Positions 56,514 through 64,000 of a DNA stretch of 64,000 bases are shown in pieces; within the stretch, counting starts at the first letter, position 1; every line of letters starts with the position of its first letter. The notes under the pieces were generated by a model. It did not search any database, was not told where the DNA came from, and worked only from the letters and a program-made list of their open reading frames with translations. The DNA comes from Streptomyces sp. Act143 (GTDB taxonomy: Bacteria; Actinomycetota; Actinomycetes; Streptomycetales; Streptomycetaceae), in the NCBI RefSeq assembly GCF_003143935.1, contig NZ_QFRX01000001.1, positions 8,880,283-8,944,282 of the forward strand, read 5' to 3'. The position numbers were made by a program, and so were the translations under genes.

Positions 56514-57835
56514 GTACGGCAACGATCCTCTACAGCACGGACGGCATCGAGGACTTCGCGCTCGACCCCGTCGAGCAGGCCATCGCCGACATCGCGGCCG
56601 GCCGCCCGATCGTCGTCGTCGACGACGAGGACCGCGAGAACGAGGGCGACCTCGTCGTCGCGGCCGAGAAGGTCACCCCCGAGATCGTGGCCTTCATGAT
56701 GAGCGAGTGCCGCGGTCTGATCTGCGCCCCCATGGAGGGCGAGGAGCTGGACCGGCTCCGGCTCCCGCAGATGGTCGACGACAACACCGAGCAGATGAAG
56801 ACGGCGTTCACCGTCTCCGTCGACGCCTCCGGCGCCCACGGCGTGACCACCGGCATCTCCGCCGCCGACCGCGCCACCACGCTCCAGCTGCTGGCGAGCG
56901 GCGACGCCGAGCCCACCGACTTCGTCCGCCCCGGCCATGTCTTCCCGCTGCGCGCCCAGCCCGGCGGCGTGCTGGTGCGCAACGGTCACACCGAGGCGGC
57001 CGTCGACCTCGCCCGCCTCGCGGGCCTGCGCCCGGCCGGAGCGATCGTCGAGATCGCCGGCGAGGACGGGCGGATGCTGCGCCTGCCCGAGCTGATCCCG
57101 TTCGCCCGCAAGCACGGCCTGACGATCATCTCCATCGAGGACCTGATCGCCTACCGCCGCTCCGCCGAGCCCACCGTCCGCCGCGAGGCCGAGGTCCAGC
57201 TCCCCACCTCGCACGGCGAGTTCACCGCGTACGGCTACCGCTCCACCGTCGACGGCGTCGAGCACGTCGCCCTCGTCCACGGCGAGATCGGCGACGGCGC
57301 GGACGTCCTGGTCCGCGTCCACTCCGAATGCCTCACCGGTGACGTCTTCGGCTCGGCCCGCTGCGACTGCGGCCCCCAGCTCGACGCCTCCCTGGACCGC
57401 ATCCAGGCCGAGGGCCGGGGCGTGGTGGTCTACCTGCGCGGCCACGAGGGGCGCGGCATCGGCCTGCTGTCCAAGCTGCGGGCGTACGAGCTCCAGGAGC
57501 GCGGCCGTGACACCCTCGACGCCAACCTGGAGCTCGGCCTGCCCGCCGACGCCCGGGACTACGGGGCGGGCGCCCAGATCCTCAAGGACCTCGGCGTGCG
57601 CAGCGTCCGTCTCATGACCAACAACCCCGACAAGACCGACGCCCTCGTGCGCCACGGCATCGAGGTCACCGGCCGGGAGCCGATGCCCGTGCAGGCCGGC
57701 GAGCACAACCTCCGCTACCTGCGCACCAAGCGGGACCGGATGGGCCACGACCTGCCCTGGCTGGACCCGGCCCCCGAGGCCACCGAAGCCCCCGTGGCCC
57801 GGGTGTCGGCCGTCTCGGCCTGCAACAACCAGTAG
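56510..57835 (+). CDS. ribBA: Bifunctional DHBP synthase / GTP cyclohydrolase II
   Basis: 441 residues. The N-terminal RibB half (1-215; VVDDEDRENEGDLV, TGISAADRATT) makes 3,4-dihydroxybutanone-4-P from ribulose-5-P. The C-terminal RibA half (216-425; VRVHSECLTGDVFGSARCDCG with the zinc Cys, GHEGRGIGL) opens GTP. These are the two entry reactions to riboflavin. The ATG overlaps the transporter stop. Confidence 0.96.
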   Translation: MSTATILYSTDGIEDFALDPVEQAIADIAAGRPIVVVDDEDRENEGDLVVAAEKVTPEIVAFMMSECRGLICAPMEGEELDRLRLPQMVDDNTEQMKTAFTVSVDASGAHGVTTGISAADRATTLQLLASGDAEPTDFVRPGHVFPLRAQPGGVLVRNGHTEAAVDLARLAGLRPAGAIVEIAGEDGRMLRLPELIPFARKHGLTIISIEDLIAYRRSAEPTVRREAEVQLPTSHGEFTAYGYRSTVDGVEHVALVHGEIGDGADVLVRVHSECLTGDVFGSARCDCGPQLDASLDRIQAEGRGVVVYLRGHEGRGIGLLSKLRAYELQERGRDTLDANLELGLPADARDYGAGAQILKDLGVRSVRLMTNNPDKTDALVRHGIEVTGREPMPVQAGEHNLRYLRTKRDRMGHDLPWLDPAPEATEAPVARVSAVSACNNQ

Positions 57836-57889
57836 CAGCGTCACCAGCACTTACAGCGTCAGAACACACTTACTAGGAGACCTGAGAAC

Positions 57890-58375
57890 GTGAGCGGCAA
57901 GGGTGCACCGGAGCTGTCCGTACGCAATGTGGGTGACCTGCGGGTCGCCGTCATCGCGGCGCAGTGGCACGAGAAGGTGATGGACGGACTGGTCGACGGC
58001 GCCCTGCGCGCCCTGCACGACCTGGGCATCGACGAGCCGACCCTGCTCCGGGTCCCCGGCAGCTGGGAGCTCCCGGTCGTCGCCAAGGCGCTGGCCGGGC
58101 GGGGCTACGACGCGATCGTCGCCCTCGGTGTCGTGATCCGCGGCGGCACGCCCCACTTCGACTACGTGTGCCAGGGCGTCACCCAGGGCCTCACCCAGGT
58201 CTCGGTGGACACCGGCGTCCCCGTCGGCATGGGCGTGCTCACCTGCGACACCGAGGAGCAGGCCCTGGACCGGGCCGGCCTGGAGGGCTCCAACGAGGAC
58301 AAGGGGCACGAGGCGGTGACGGCGGCGGTGGCGACCGCGGCCATCCTCCGCTCAGTATCTGAACCGTGGCGCTGA
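57890..58375 (+). CDS. ribH: 6,7-dimethyl-8-ribityllumazine synthase
   Basis: 161 residues, probably a large oligomeric shell. Motifs: AAQWHEKVMDGL, RVPGSWELPVVA and GVVIRGGTPHFDYV with the active-site His. GTG start with AGGAG upstream; 54 bp after ribBA. Next-to-last step of riboflavin synthesis. Confidence 0.95.
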   Translation: MSGKGAPELSVRNVGDLRVAVIAAQWHEKVMDGLVDGALRALHDLGIDEPTLLRVPGSWELPVVAKALAGRGYDAIVALGVVIRGGTPHFDYVCQGVTQGLTQVSVDTGVPVGMGVLTCDTEEQALDRAGLEGSNEDKGHEAVTAAVATAAILRSVSEPWR

Positions 58376-58409
58376 GCTGTGCGGGCTGTGGCATAGGCTG
58401 AGCGTCACC

Positions 58410-58682
58410 ATGTCCAATAAGACGTTCGAGGAGCTCTTCACCGAGCTCCAGCACAAGGCCGCACACGGCGACCCCGCCACCTCCCGCACCGCGGAACTGG
58501 TCGGCAAGGGCGTCCATGCCATCGGCAAGAAGGTCGTCGAGGAAGCCGCCGAAGTCTGGATGGCCGCCGAGTACGAGGGCAAGGAGGCGGCTGCCGAGGA
58601 GATCTCGCAGCTGCTGTACCACGTCCAGGTGATGATGGTCGCCCGCGGCATCTCGCTGGACGACGTCTACGCCCACCTCTGA
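58410..58682 (+). CDS. hisE: Phosphoribosyl-ATP diphosphatase
   Basis: Second histidine step. 90 residues of the MazG-like fold: FEELFTELQHKA, GKKVVEEAAEVWMAA with the metal Glu residues, YHVQVMM. It follows ribH by 34 bp; a TAGGCT -10-like hexamer (58394-58399) in that gap could also give a near-leaderless own transcript. Paired with hisG away from the main his operon. Confidence 0.94.
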   Translation: MSNKTFEELFTELQHKAAHGDPATSRTAELVGKGVHAIGKKVVEEAAEVWMAAEYEGKEAAAEEISQLLYHVQVMMVARGISLDDVYAHL

Positions 58683-58728
58683 GCCGCACCAGCCCACCCC
58701 ACACCTCTCACGTAAGGAAGCCGACCTC

Positions 58729-59586
58729 ATGCTGCGCATCGCCGTCCCCAACAAGGGTTCCCTGTCAGGCCCTGCGGCGGAGATGCTGCATGAGGCCGGC
58801 TACCAGCAGCGCCGCGAGTCCAAGGAACTGCGGATCGTCGACCCGGAGAACGAGGTGGAGTTCTTCTACCTCCGCCCCCGCGACATCGCGATCTACGTCT
58901 CCTCCGGCCGCCTCGACATCGGCATCACCGGCCGCGACCTGCTCATCGACTCCGGCGCCAGGGCCGAGGAGATCCTCCCGCTCGGCTTCGCCCGCTCCAC
59001 CTTCCGCTTCGCCGCCAAGCCCGGCACCGCGAACAGCGTCCAGGACCTCAAGGGCAAGACGGTCGCCACCTCCTACGAGGGCATCGTCGAGGGCCACCTC
59101 GCCGACAACGGCGTCGACGCCTCCGTCGTCCACCTCGACGGCGCCGTCGAGACCGCCATCGAGCTCGGCGTCGCCGAGGTCATCGCGGACGTCGTCGAGA
59201 CCGGCACCTCGCTGCGCAACGCGGGCCTGGAGGTCTTCGGCGAGCCGATCATGAAGTCCGAGGCGGTCGTGATCCGCCGCACCGACGCGGACACCTCCGC
59301 CGAGAACGAGCCCAAGGTGCAGCAGTTCCTGCGCCGCCTCCAGGGCGTCCTCGTGGCCCGGACCTACGTGATGATGGACTACGACTGCCGCGTCGAGCAG
59401 CTGGAGAAGGCCGTCGCCCTCACCCCCGGCCTGGAGTCCCCGACCGTCTCCCCGCTGCACAACGAGGGCTGGGTCGCCGTCCGTGCGATGGTCCCCGCCA
59501 AGGAGGCGCAGCGGATCATGGACGACCTGTACGACATCGGTGCGCGGGCCATCCTGACGACGGCCATCCACGCCTGCCGCCTCTGA
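58729..59586 (+). CDS. hisG: ATP phosphoribosyltransferase (long form)
   Basis: Committed step of histidine synthesis. 285 residues, the long form, with the C-terminal ACT-like regulatory domain (about 205-285) that binds histidine. LRIAVPNKGSLSGPA at the N-terminus, GITGRDLLID and a PRPP-binding DVVETGTSLRNAGL. Start ATG with GGAAG upstream. Confidence 0.95.
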   Translation: MLRIAVPNKGSLSGPAAEMLHEAGYQQRRESKELRIVDPENEVEFFYLRPRDIAIYVSSGRLDIGITGRDLLIDSGARAEEILPLGFARSTFRFAAKPGTANSVQDLKGKTVATSYEGIVEGHLADNGVDASVVHLDGAVETAIELGVAEVIADVVETGTSLRNAGLEVFGEPIMKSEAVVIRRTDADTSAENEPKVQQFLRRLQGVLVARTYVMMDYDCRVEQLEKAVALTPGLESPTVSPLHNEGWVAVRAMVPAKEAQRIMDDLYDIGARAILTTAIHACRL

Positions 59587-59600
59587 GGGACCGCCCAGCC

Positions 59601-60044
59601 ATGTCCGACGTTCCCGCCCTCCCCGTCACCTTCCGCCCCGGCCGCACCCGGGCCGTGCTGCTCTCCGCAGGCGTCGCGATCTTCGCCACGATCACGGCGA
59701 TCGCGCTGCTCCTGGAGAAGCTCGGCCCCGGTGAGCGGCTCAGCTTCATCCTCACCGCGGCCCTCATCTTCGGTGTGCTGGCCATGCTCGCCCGCGTGCG
59801 GGTGGTCGCCGACGACGCCGGTGTCACCGTGGTGAACATCGCCTCCCGGCGCCGCCTGGAGTGGGCCGAGATCATCCAGGTGAACCTCCGCCCCGGCGAC
59901 CCGTGGGTGTTCCTCAACCTCAGCGACGGCACCAGCCTGCCCGCCCTGGGCATCCAGCCCGGCATCGCCAAGCAGCAGGCCATCGCCGACGCGCGGGCCC
60001 TGCGGGCGCTGGTGGAGGCCCGCGGCACAAGGGATCTGCCGTAG
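59601..60044 (+). CDS. PH-domain membrane protein downstream of hisG
   Basis: 147 residues. Two membrane helices (about 18-38 and 45-65) are followed by a PH-like domain (VVADDAGVTVVNIASRRRLEWAEI, DGTSLPALGIQP) of the bPH_6 kind. 14 bp after hisG, so cotranscribed. No known function. Its layout resembles the PH protein inside the pyr operon only in general terms. Confidence 0.8.
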   Translation: MSDVPALPVTFRPGRTRAVLLSAGVAIFATITAIALLLEKLGPGERLSFILTAALIFGVLAMLARVRVVADDAGVTVVNIASRRRLEWAEIIQVNLRPGDPWVFLNLSDGTSLPALGIQPGIAKQQAIADARALRALVEARGTRDLP

Positions 60045-60069
60045 AGGCCCCTGTCTTGATTAATCTGGT

Positions 60070-60098
60070 GGCGGAGGCGTTTTCGTCGCGCCTCCGCC
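60070..60098 (+). terminator. Terminator of the rib-his unit
   Basis: Arms GGCGGAGGCG (60070-60079) and CGCCTCCGCC (60089-60098), a 10-bp perfect stem with a T-rich loop, 25 bp after the PH-protein stop. Confidence 0.8.
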
Positions 60099-60225
60099 GC
60101 TGACGTCCGAACCGGCCCTCAGCGGCCCGACTGCTACCCGAGGAGTGATTCCCTCCAGCGATGGACGGATCGTCCTGTAGTACCTGCGCCGCCCCCTCCC
60201 GACATACCGGTGAGGCGGCGGCATC

Positions 60226-61551
60226 ATGACCATCCCCCTGCTGCTCCTCGCAGCCGCGTTCCTGCTGATCCTCGCCAACGGCTTCTTCGTCGCGGCCGAG
60301 TTCGGCCTGGTGACGGTCGAGCGGCCGGACGCCGAGAAAGCCGCCGCCGACGGCGACAAACGTGCCCGTACGGTCGTGGAGTCGCTCAAGGAGCTCTCCT
60401 TCCAGCTCTCCGGCACCCAGCTCGGCATCACCATCACCTCCCTCGTCGTCGGCATGCTCGCCGAACCGGCGCTCGCGGAGCTGCTGAACGGCCCGATCAC
60501 CGCGACCGGCATCCCCGAGGGCGCCGTCTCCGGTGTCGCCGTCGTGATCGGCATGCTGCTGGCGTCCGCCGTGCAGATGGTGATCGGTGAACTCGTGCCG
60601 AAGAACTGGGCGGTGTCCAAGCCCTTGCAGGTCGCCCGGTTCGTCGCGGGCCCGCAGCACGTCTTCGCGCGCCTGTTCCGCCCCGTCATCGCCGCGCTCA
60701 ACGCGGTCGCCAACCGTCTCGTGCGCGCCCTCGGCGTCGAGCCCACCGAGGAGCTGGCCTCCGCCCGCACCCCCGGTGAGCTCGTCTCCCTGGCCCGCCA
60801 CTCGGCCCAGGCCGGCGCCCTGGAGCAGGACACCGCCGACCTGTTCGTGCGGACCCTGTCGCTCGCCGAACTCACCGCGCAGCACGTCATGACCCCGCGC
60901 GTGAAGGTCAGCTCGCTCCAGTCGTCGGCGACCGCCGAGGACGTCGTCAACCTGACCCGCGCGACCGGGCTGTCCCGCTTCCCGGTCTACCGGGAGAAGA
61001 TCGACGAGATCGTCGGCATGGTCCACCTCAAGGACGCGCTCGCCGTACCCACCCACGACCGGCTGCGCACCCCGGTGGGCAGGATCGCCCGCCCCGCGCT
61101 GCTCGTCCCGGAGACCCTTCCCGTCCAGCCGCTCCTCGCCCAGTTGCGCAGCGAGCAGCCCATCGCCGTCGTCGTCGACGAGTACGGCGGCACGGCCGGT
61201 GTGGTCACCCTGGAGGACATCGTCGAGGAGATCGTCGGCGAGGTCCGCGACGAGCACGACGGCCAGGACGTGCCCGAACTCGCCGCCGCCCCGCCGGAGG
61301 ACGGCCGCCCCGCCTGGGACGCCGACGGCAGCTGCCGGGTCGACATCCTCCAGCGGATAGGTCTCGACGTGCCCGAGGGGCCCTACGAGACGGTCGCCGG
61401 TCTGGTCGCCGATCTGCTCGGCCGTATCCCGGCCGTCGGCGACCGCGCCGAACTCCCGGGCTGGCGGCTGTCGGTGCGCCGCGTCGGGCACTACCGCGCC
61501 GAGCGGGTCCGCCTCGTCAGGACGGGTGTCGTCGTGGAGGCTGCCCGATGA
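60226..61551 (+). CDS. CNNM/HlyC-CorC family transporter-like protein, full length
   Basis: 441 residues. N-terminal DUF21/CNNM membrane domain with three to four helices (1-195; ANGFFVAAEFGLV), a CBS pair (about 215-340), and the C-terminal CorC_HlyC domain (360-435; DILQRIGLDVPEG). CNNM proteins are linked to Mg2+ or Na+ transport; the haemolysin name is historical. ATG start; the stop overlaps the next gene (ATGA). Confidence 0.9.
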   Translation: MTIPLLLLAAAFLLILANGFFVAAEFGLVTVERPDAEKAAADGDKRARTVVESLKELSFQLSGTQLGITITSLVVGMLAEPALAELLNGPITATGIPEGAVSGVAVVIGMLLASAVQMVIGELVPKNWAVSKPLQVARFVAGPQHVFARLFRPVIAALNAVANRLVRALGVEPTEELASARTPGELVSLARHSAQAGALEQDTADLFVRTLSLAELTAQHVMTPRVKVSSLQSSATAEDVVNLTRATGLSRFPVYREKIDEIVGMVHLKDALAVPTHDRLRTPVGRIARPALLVPETLPVQPLLAQLRSEQPIAVVVDEYGGTAGVVTLEDIVEEIVGEVRDEHDGQDVPELAAAPPEDGRPAWDADGSCRVDILQRIGLDVPEGPYETVAGLVADLLGRIPAVGDRAELPGWRLSVRRVGHYRAERVRLVRTGVVVEAAR

Positions 61552-62633
61552 GCGTGCTCCAACTCCTGTTCGCCGGGCTGCTGGTCCTGGCCAACGGCTT
61601 CTTCGTGGGCGCCGAGTTCGCGCTCGTCTCCGTGCGCCGAAGCCAGATCGAACCCCTCGGCACGGCCAGGGCCCGGCAGGTCCTCTACGGCCTGGAGCGG
61701 CTTCCGCAGATGATGGCCGCGGCCCAGTTCGGCATCACCGTCTGCTCGCTGACGCTGGGCGCGGTCGCCGAACCGACCGTCGCGCATCTGCTGGAACCGG
61801 TCTTCGAGTGGATCCACCTGCCGCACGGCATGATCCACCCGCTGGGCTATGTGATCGCGCTCGCCGCTGTCGTCTTCTTCCACCTCGTCATCGGCGAGAT
61901 GGTCCCGAAGAACCTCGCCATGGCGGCCCCCGAGAAGGCCGCGCTGTGGCTCAGCCCCGGCCTGGTCGCCTTCGCCCGCCTGTGCAAGCCGATCACGCTC
62001 GCGCTCGGCGCCTGCGCCCAGGGCATCCTGCGGCTCTTCCGCGTCGAGCCCAAGGACGAGGTCGAGGCGGTCTTCACCAGCGAGCAGCTCAACCGCCTGG
62101 TGGAGGACTCCGGTCAGGCCGGTCTCCTCGACCCCGAGGAGCAGGAACGCCTGGAGGACGCCCTGGAACTGGGGTCCCGCCCGGTCACGGACGTCCTGCT
62201 GCAACGCGACTCCCTGGTGACCGTCGGCCCGTCGGTCACCCCGGGCCAGGTCGTCGAACTGACCGCCCGCACCGGCTACTCCCGCTTCCCGGTCGTCGCC
62301 GACAACGGCGCCTTCATGGGCTACCTGCATGTGAAGGACGTACTGGACCTGGAGGAGTCCGAGCGTGCGGTGCCCCAGCACATCTGGCGCTCCATGACCA
62401 CCCTCCGGTCCGAACTCCCGCTGGACGACGCCCTGACGGTGATGCGCCGTGCGGCGACGCATCTGGCGCAGGTGGCGGACGCGTCGGGCCGGGTGCTGGG
62501 GCTGGTCGCCCTGGAGGACGTACTCGAACTCCTGGTGGGCGAGGTGACGGATCCCGCACACCGAGAGGCCACCGAGGTGAAGGTGACGGAGCCGAGAGCC
62601 AGCGGAGAGCCGGAGGAGGCACTCGCCAAGTAG
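61548..62633 (+). CDS. CNNM family protein lacking the CorC domain
   Basis: 361 residues. The same DUF21 membrane domain (ANGFFVGAEFALVSVRRSQ; FHLVIGEMVPKNLA) and CBS pair (about 210-345), but it ends just after the second CBS domain without CorC_HlyC. It is coupled to its longer paralogue, which suggests a heteromer. Tandem CNNM pairs are common in actinobacteria. Confidence 0.9.
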   Translation: MSVLQLLFAGLLVLANGFFVGAEFALVSVRRSQIEPLGTARARQVLYGLERLPQMMAAAQFGITVCSLTLGAVAEPTVAHLLEPVFEWIHLPHGMIHPLGYVIALAAVVFFHLVIGEMVPKNLAMAAPEKAALWLSPGLVAFARLCKPITLALGACAQGILRLFRVEPKDEVEAVFTSEQLNRLVEDSGQAGLLDPEEQERLEDALELGSRPVTDVLLQRDSLVTVGPSVTPGQVVELTARTGYSRFPVVADNGAFMGYLHVKDVLDLEESERAVPQHIWRSMTTLRSELPLDDALTVMRRAATHLAQVADASGRVLGLVALEDVLELLVGEVTDPAHREATEVKVTEPRASGEPEEALAK

Positions 62634-62646
62634 CCGCGGGCGGGGG

Positions 62647-64000
62647 CTACATCGCCGACGGGTCCTGCGGCCCCCGCCCCGACAGCACTTCTCCGTACGC
62701 CTGCATCAGATCCGGCAGCCGCAACGTCGACAGGTCGTCCCGCGTCAGCATCCCCGGGTACGTCGACAGCCGCAGATCCCGGTACGCGCAGCTCTTCTCG
62801 TACAGCGTCCGCAGGAACCGCCCGTTGCCGAGTTCGTCGATCCACCCCTGGTCCACCACGTGTCCGGCGATCGACCGCAGCTCGTCCAGCGCCTCCTCGT
62901 CCCACGCGTCACCGTTCTCGGCGGCGAGCACCTCCCCGATCGAGGTCAGCTCCAAGGGGCGGTACGACGGGAAGTCCACGCGCGTCGTGAAGCGCGACGA
63001 CAGTCCGGGGTTGGCGGCGAGGAGCCGGTCCATGCCCTCCGGATAGCCGGCCAGGATCACCACCAGGTGGTCCCGGTTGTCCTCGGCCCGCTTCAGCAGC
63101 ACCTGGAGCGCCTCGTCGCCGTAGGCGTCGCCCTTGCCGTAACCGGAGTTGGAGAGCGAGTACGCCTCGTCCACGAACAGCACCCCGCCGATCGCGGAGT
63201 CGATGAGTTCGTTGGCCTTCACGGCGGTCTGCCCGAGGTACTCGCCGACGAGATCGGCCCGTTGGGCCTCGACCAGGTGGTCGCCGCCGAGCAGGCCGAG
63301 CGCGTAGAAGACCCGGCCCAGGATGCGGGCGACGGTGGTCTTGCCGGTGCCGGAGGGGCCGGAGAAGACGAAGTGCCGCTTGGGCGGCTGGACCGGCAGC
63401 CCCTGCCCGGCCCGCAGCCGCGCCATGTTCAACTGCGCGGAGAGCGCCTTGACCTGACGTTTCACGGGTTCCAGGCCGACCATGCGCTCCAGTTCGTTGA
63501 GCGCTTCCTCCAGTAAGACGGGGTCGGTGGGGCCGGCGGGCAGCGGCGGCGAGGTGGCGAGCTTCTCGCGCACCGCGGGGTCGGTCACCGAAGGCAGCGG
63601 CCCGGTCGGCAGGTCGGGTTCGGGCAGCCTGAGGTCCCGCCCCTCGGTGCCGAAGAACGGATCGAGACCGTCCGGCCCCTCCAGCGCGTCCTGCGCGCCG
63701 GACAGCGTGATCGCCGCGAGGTCGGCCGCGTCGTCGTAGCCGTCGCCCTCGGCGATCGCCGCGAGCCGGGCGGAGGTGTCCATGAACGCCGGGTCGACGC
63801 GGTGCACGGCACGGTAGAGGGGGAGTGCGGCGGCGGAGCGTCCGGTGCCCTCGTGGGCGCGGGCGAGCCAGTAGCGCAGCTCCTTGCGCTGCGGCTGCTC
63901 GCTGCGGCAGCGCATCAGCGCCGCCGAGAGCAGCGGTTCGGCCTGCCCGTACATCTCCAGGCGCACCCGCGCCATGCCGCCGAACAGGCCCGCCTCGATC
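62647..64000 (-). CDS. CbbX/SpoVK-type AAA ATPase with TPR-like N-terminus (partial)
   Basis: About 450 C-terminal residues are inside the window; the frame is still open at 64000, so the start lies beyond it. TPR-like helices come first (AEPLLSAALMRCRSEQ), then a linker, then the AAA module: Walker A FSGPSGTGKTTVARIL, Walker B GGVLFVDEAYSL, sensor and Arg finger in NPGLSSRFTTRVDFPSY. Close to the EccA/CbbX group that remodels protein complexes; role here unknown. Confidence 0.87.
   Translation of the reverse strand, partial: IEAGLFGGMARVRLEMYGQAEPLLSAALMRCRSEQPQRKELRYWLARAHEGTGRSAAALPLYRAVHRVDPAFMDTSARLAAIAEGDGYDDAADLAAITLSGAQDALEGPDGLDPFFGTEGRDLRLPEPDLPTGPLPSVTDPAVREKLATSPPLPAGPTDPVLLEEALNELERMVGLEPVKRQVKALSAQLNMARLRAGQGLPVQPPKRHFVFSGPSGTGKTTVARILGRVFYALGLLGGDHLVEAQRADLVGEYLGQTAVKANELIDSAIGGVLFVDEAYSLSNSGYGKGDAYGDEALQVLLKRAEDNRDHLVVILAGYPEGMDRLLAANPGLSSRFTTRVDFPSYRPLELTSIGEVLAAENGDAWDEEALDELRSIAGHVVDQGWIDELGNGRFLRTLYEKSCAYRDLRLSTYPGMLTRDDLSTLRLPDLMQAYGEVLSGRGPQDPSAM

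Overview
The window is a stretch of high-G+C actinobacterial chromosome, almost certainly Streptomyces. The evidence is the strong G/C bias at third codon positions, the many GTG/TTG starts, the developmental regulator BldD, the actinobacterial nucleoid protein sIHF and a PriA without helicase motifs. The gene order aroC-K-B / efp-nusB / bldD / pyrR-B-C-carAB-pyrDF / sIHF-gmk-rpoZ-coaBC-metK / priA-fmt-rsmB-rpe / guaB1 / ribE-BA-H-hisEG also matches the core arm I remember from Streptomyces genomes. No rRNA, tRNA, CRISPR array, transposase or integrase was seen.

Layout. 1-6.5 kb: end of aroE, the translationally coupled aroC-aroK-aroB, a proline-rich P-loop protein, an M24 peptidase-like protein with altered metal ligands, then efp-nusB. 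6.6-17.4 kb: bldD on the minus strand, divergent from the eight-gene pyrimidine operon pyrR-pyrB-pyrC-(PH membrane protein)-carA-carB-pyrD-pyrF, which has a PyrR-type leader. 17.6-21.8 kb: sIHF, gmk, rpoZ, coaBC, metK. 21.8-26.9 kb: an accessory minus-strand island of an XRE/TPR-like regulator, a TIR protein, a P-loop NTPase and a membrane protein. It sits between metK and priA, which I recall as near neighbours elsewhere, and it is the best candidate for an undescribed (probably immune-type) system. 27-37 kb: priA, a small HTH protein, fmt, rsmB, an MMPL exporter, rpe and a SorC regulator. 37.3-42.3 kb: an RNase Sa-like lipoprotein with its barstar inhibitor, guaB1, an APC permease with an adjacent Lrp/AsnC regulator, and an SRPBCC protein. 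42.3-43.1 kb: a chimeric pseudogene scar. 43.2-54.7 kb: accessory metabolism and transport, namely MFS, nitrilase plus FAD amine oxidase, DUF5995, GH6 cellulase, NCS2 permease, thioesterase, MFS/ROK pair and an SDR. 55-60 kb: an FMN riboswitch followed by ribE-pnuC/X-ribBA-ribH, then hisE-hisG and a PH-domain protein. 60.2-64 kb: two CNNM/CBS proteins and a CbbX-type AAA ATPase that runs off the end.

How the genes work together. Most of the window is housekeeping: shikimate, UMP, SAM, CoA, riboflavin/FMN and the first two histidine steps, plus initiation and translation factors. Regulation visible in the DNA includes a BldD operator at bldD, a PyrR-binding loop that can close over the pyrR ribosome-binding site, an FMN aptamer before ribE, Lrp-type half-sites before the permease, and an inverted repeat between the divergent MFS and ROK genes. 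Several perfect hairpin terminators separate the units.

Non-coding structure. There is a 46-bp tandem repeat between two convergent genes (51.15-51.38 kb), a 7-bp tandem repeat before rsmB, a G-run tract after priA, and three copies of a dispersed short repeat (33.1, 39.6 and 53.9 kb). All identifications come from reading the sequence and from remembered family signatures; no database search was run.
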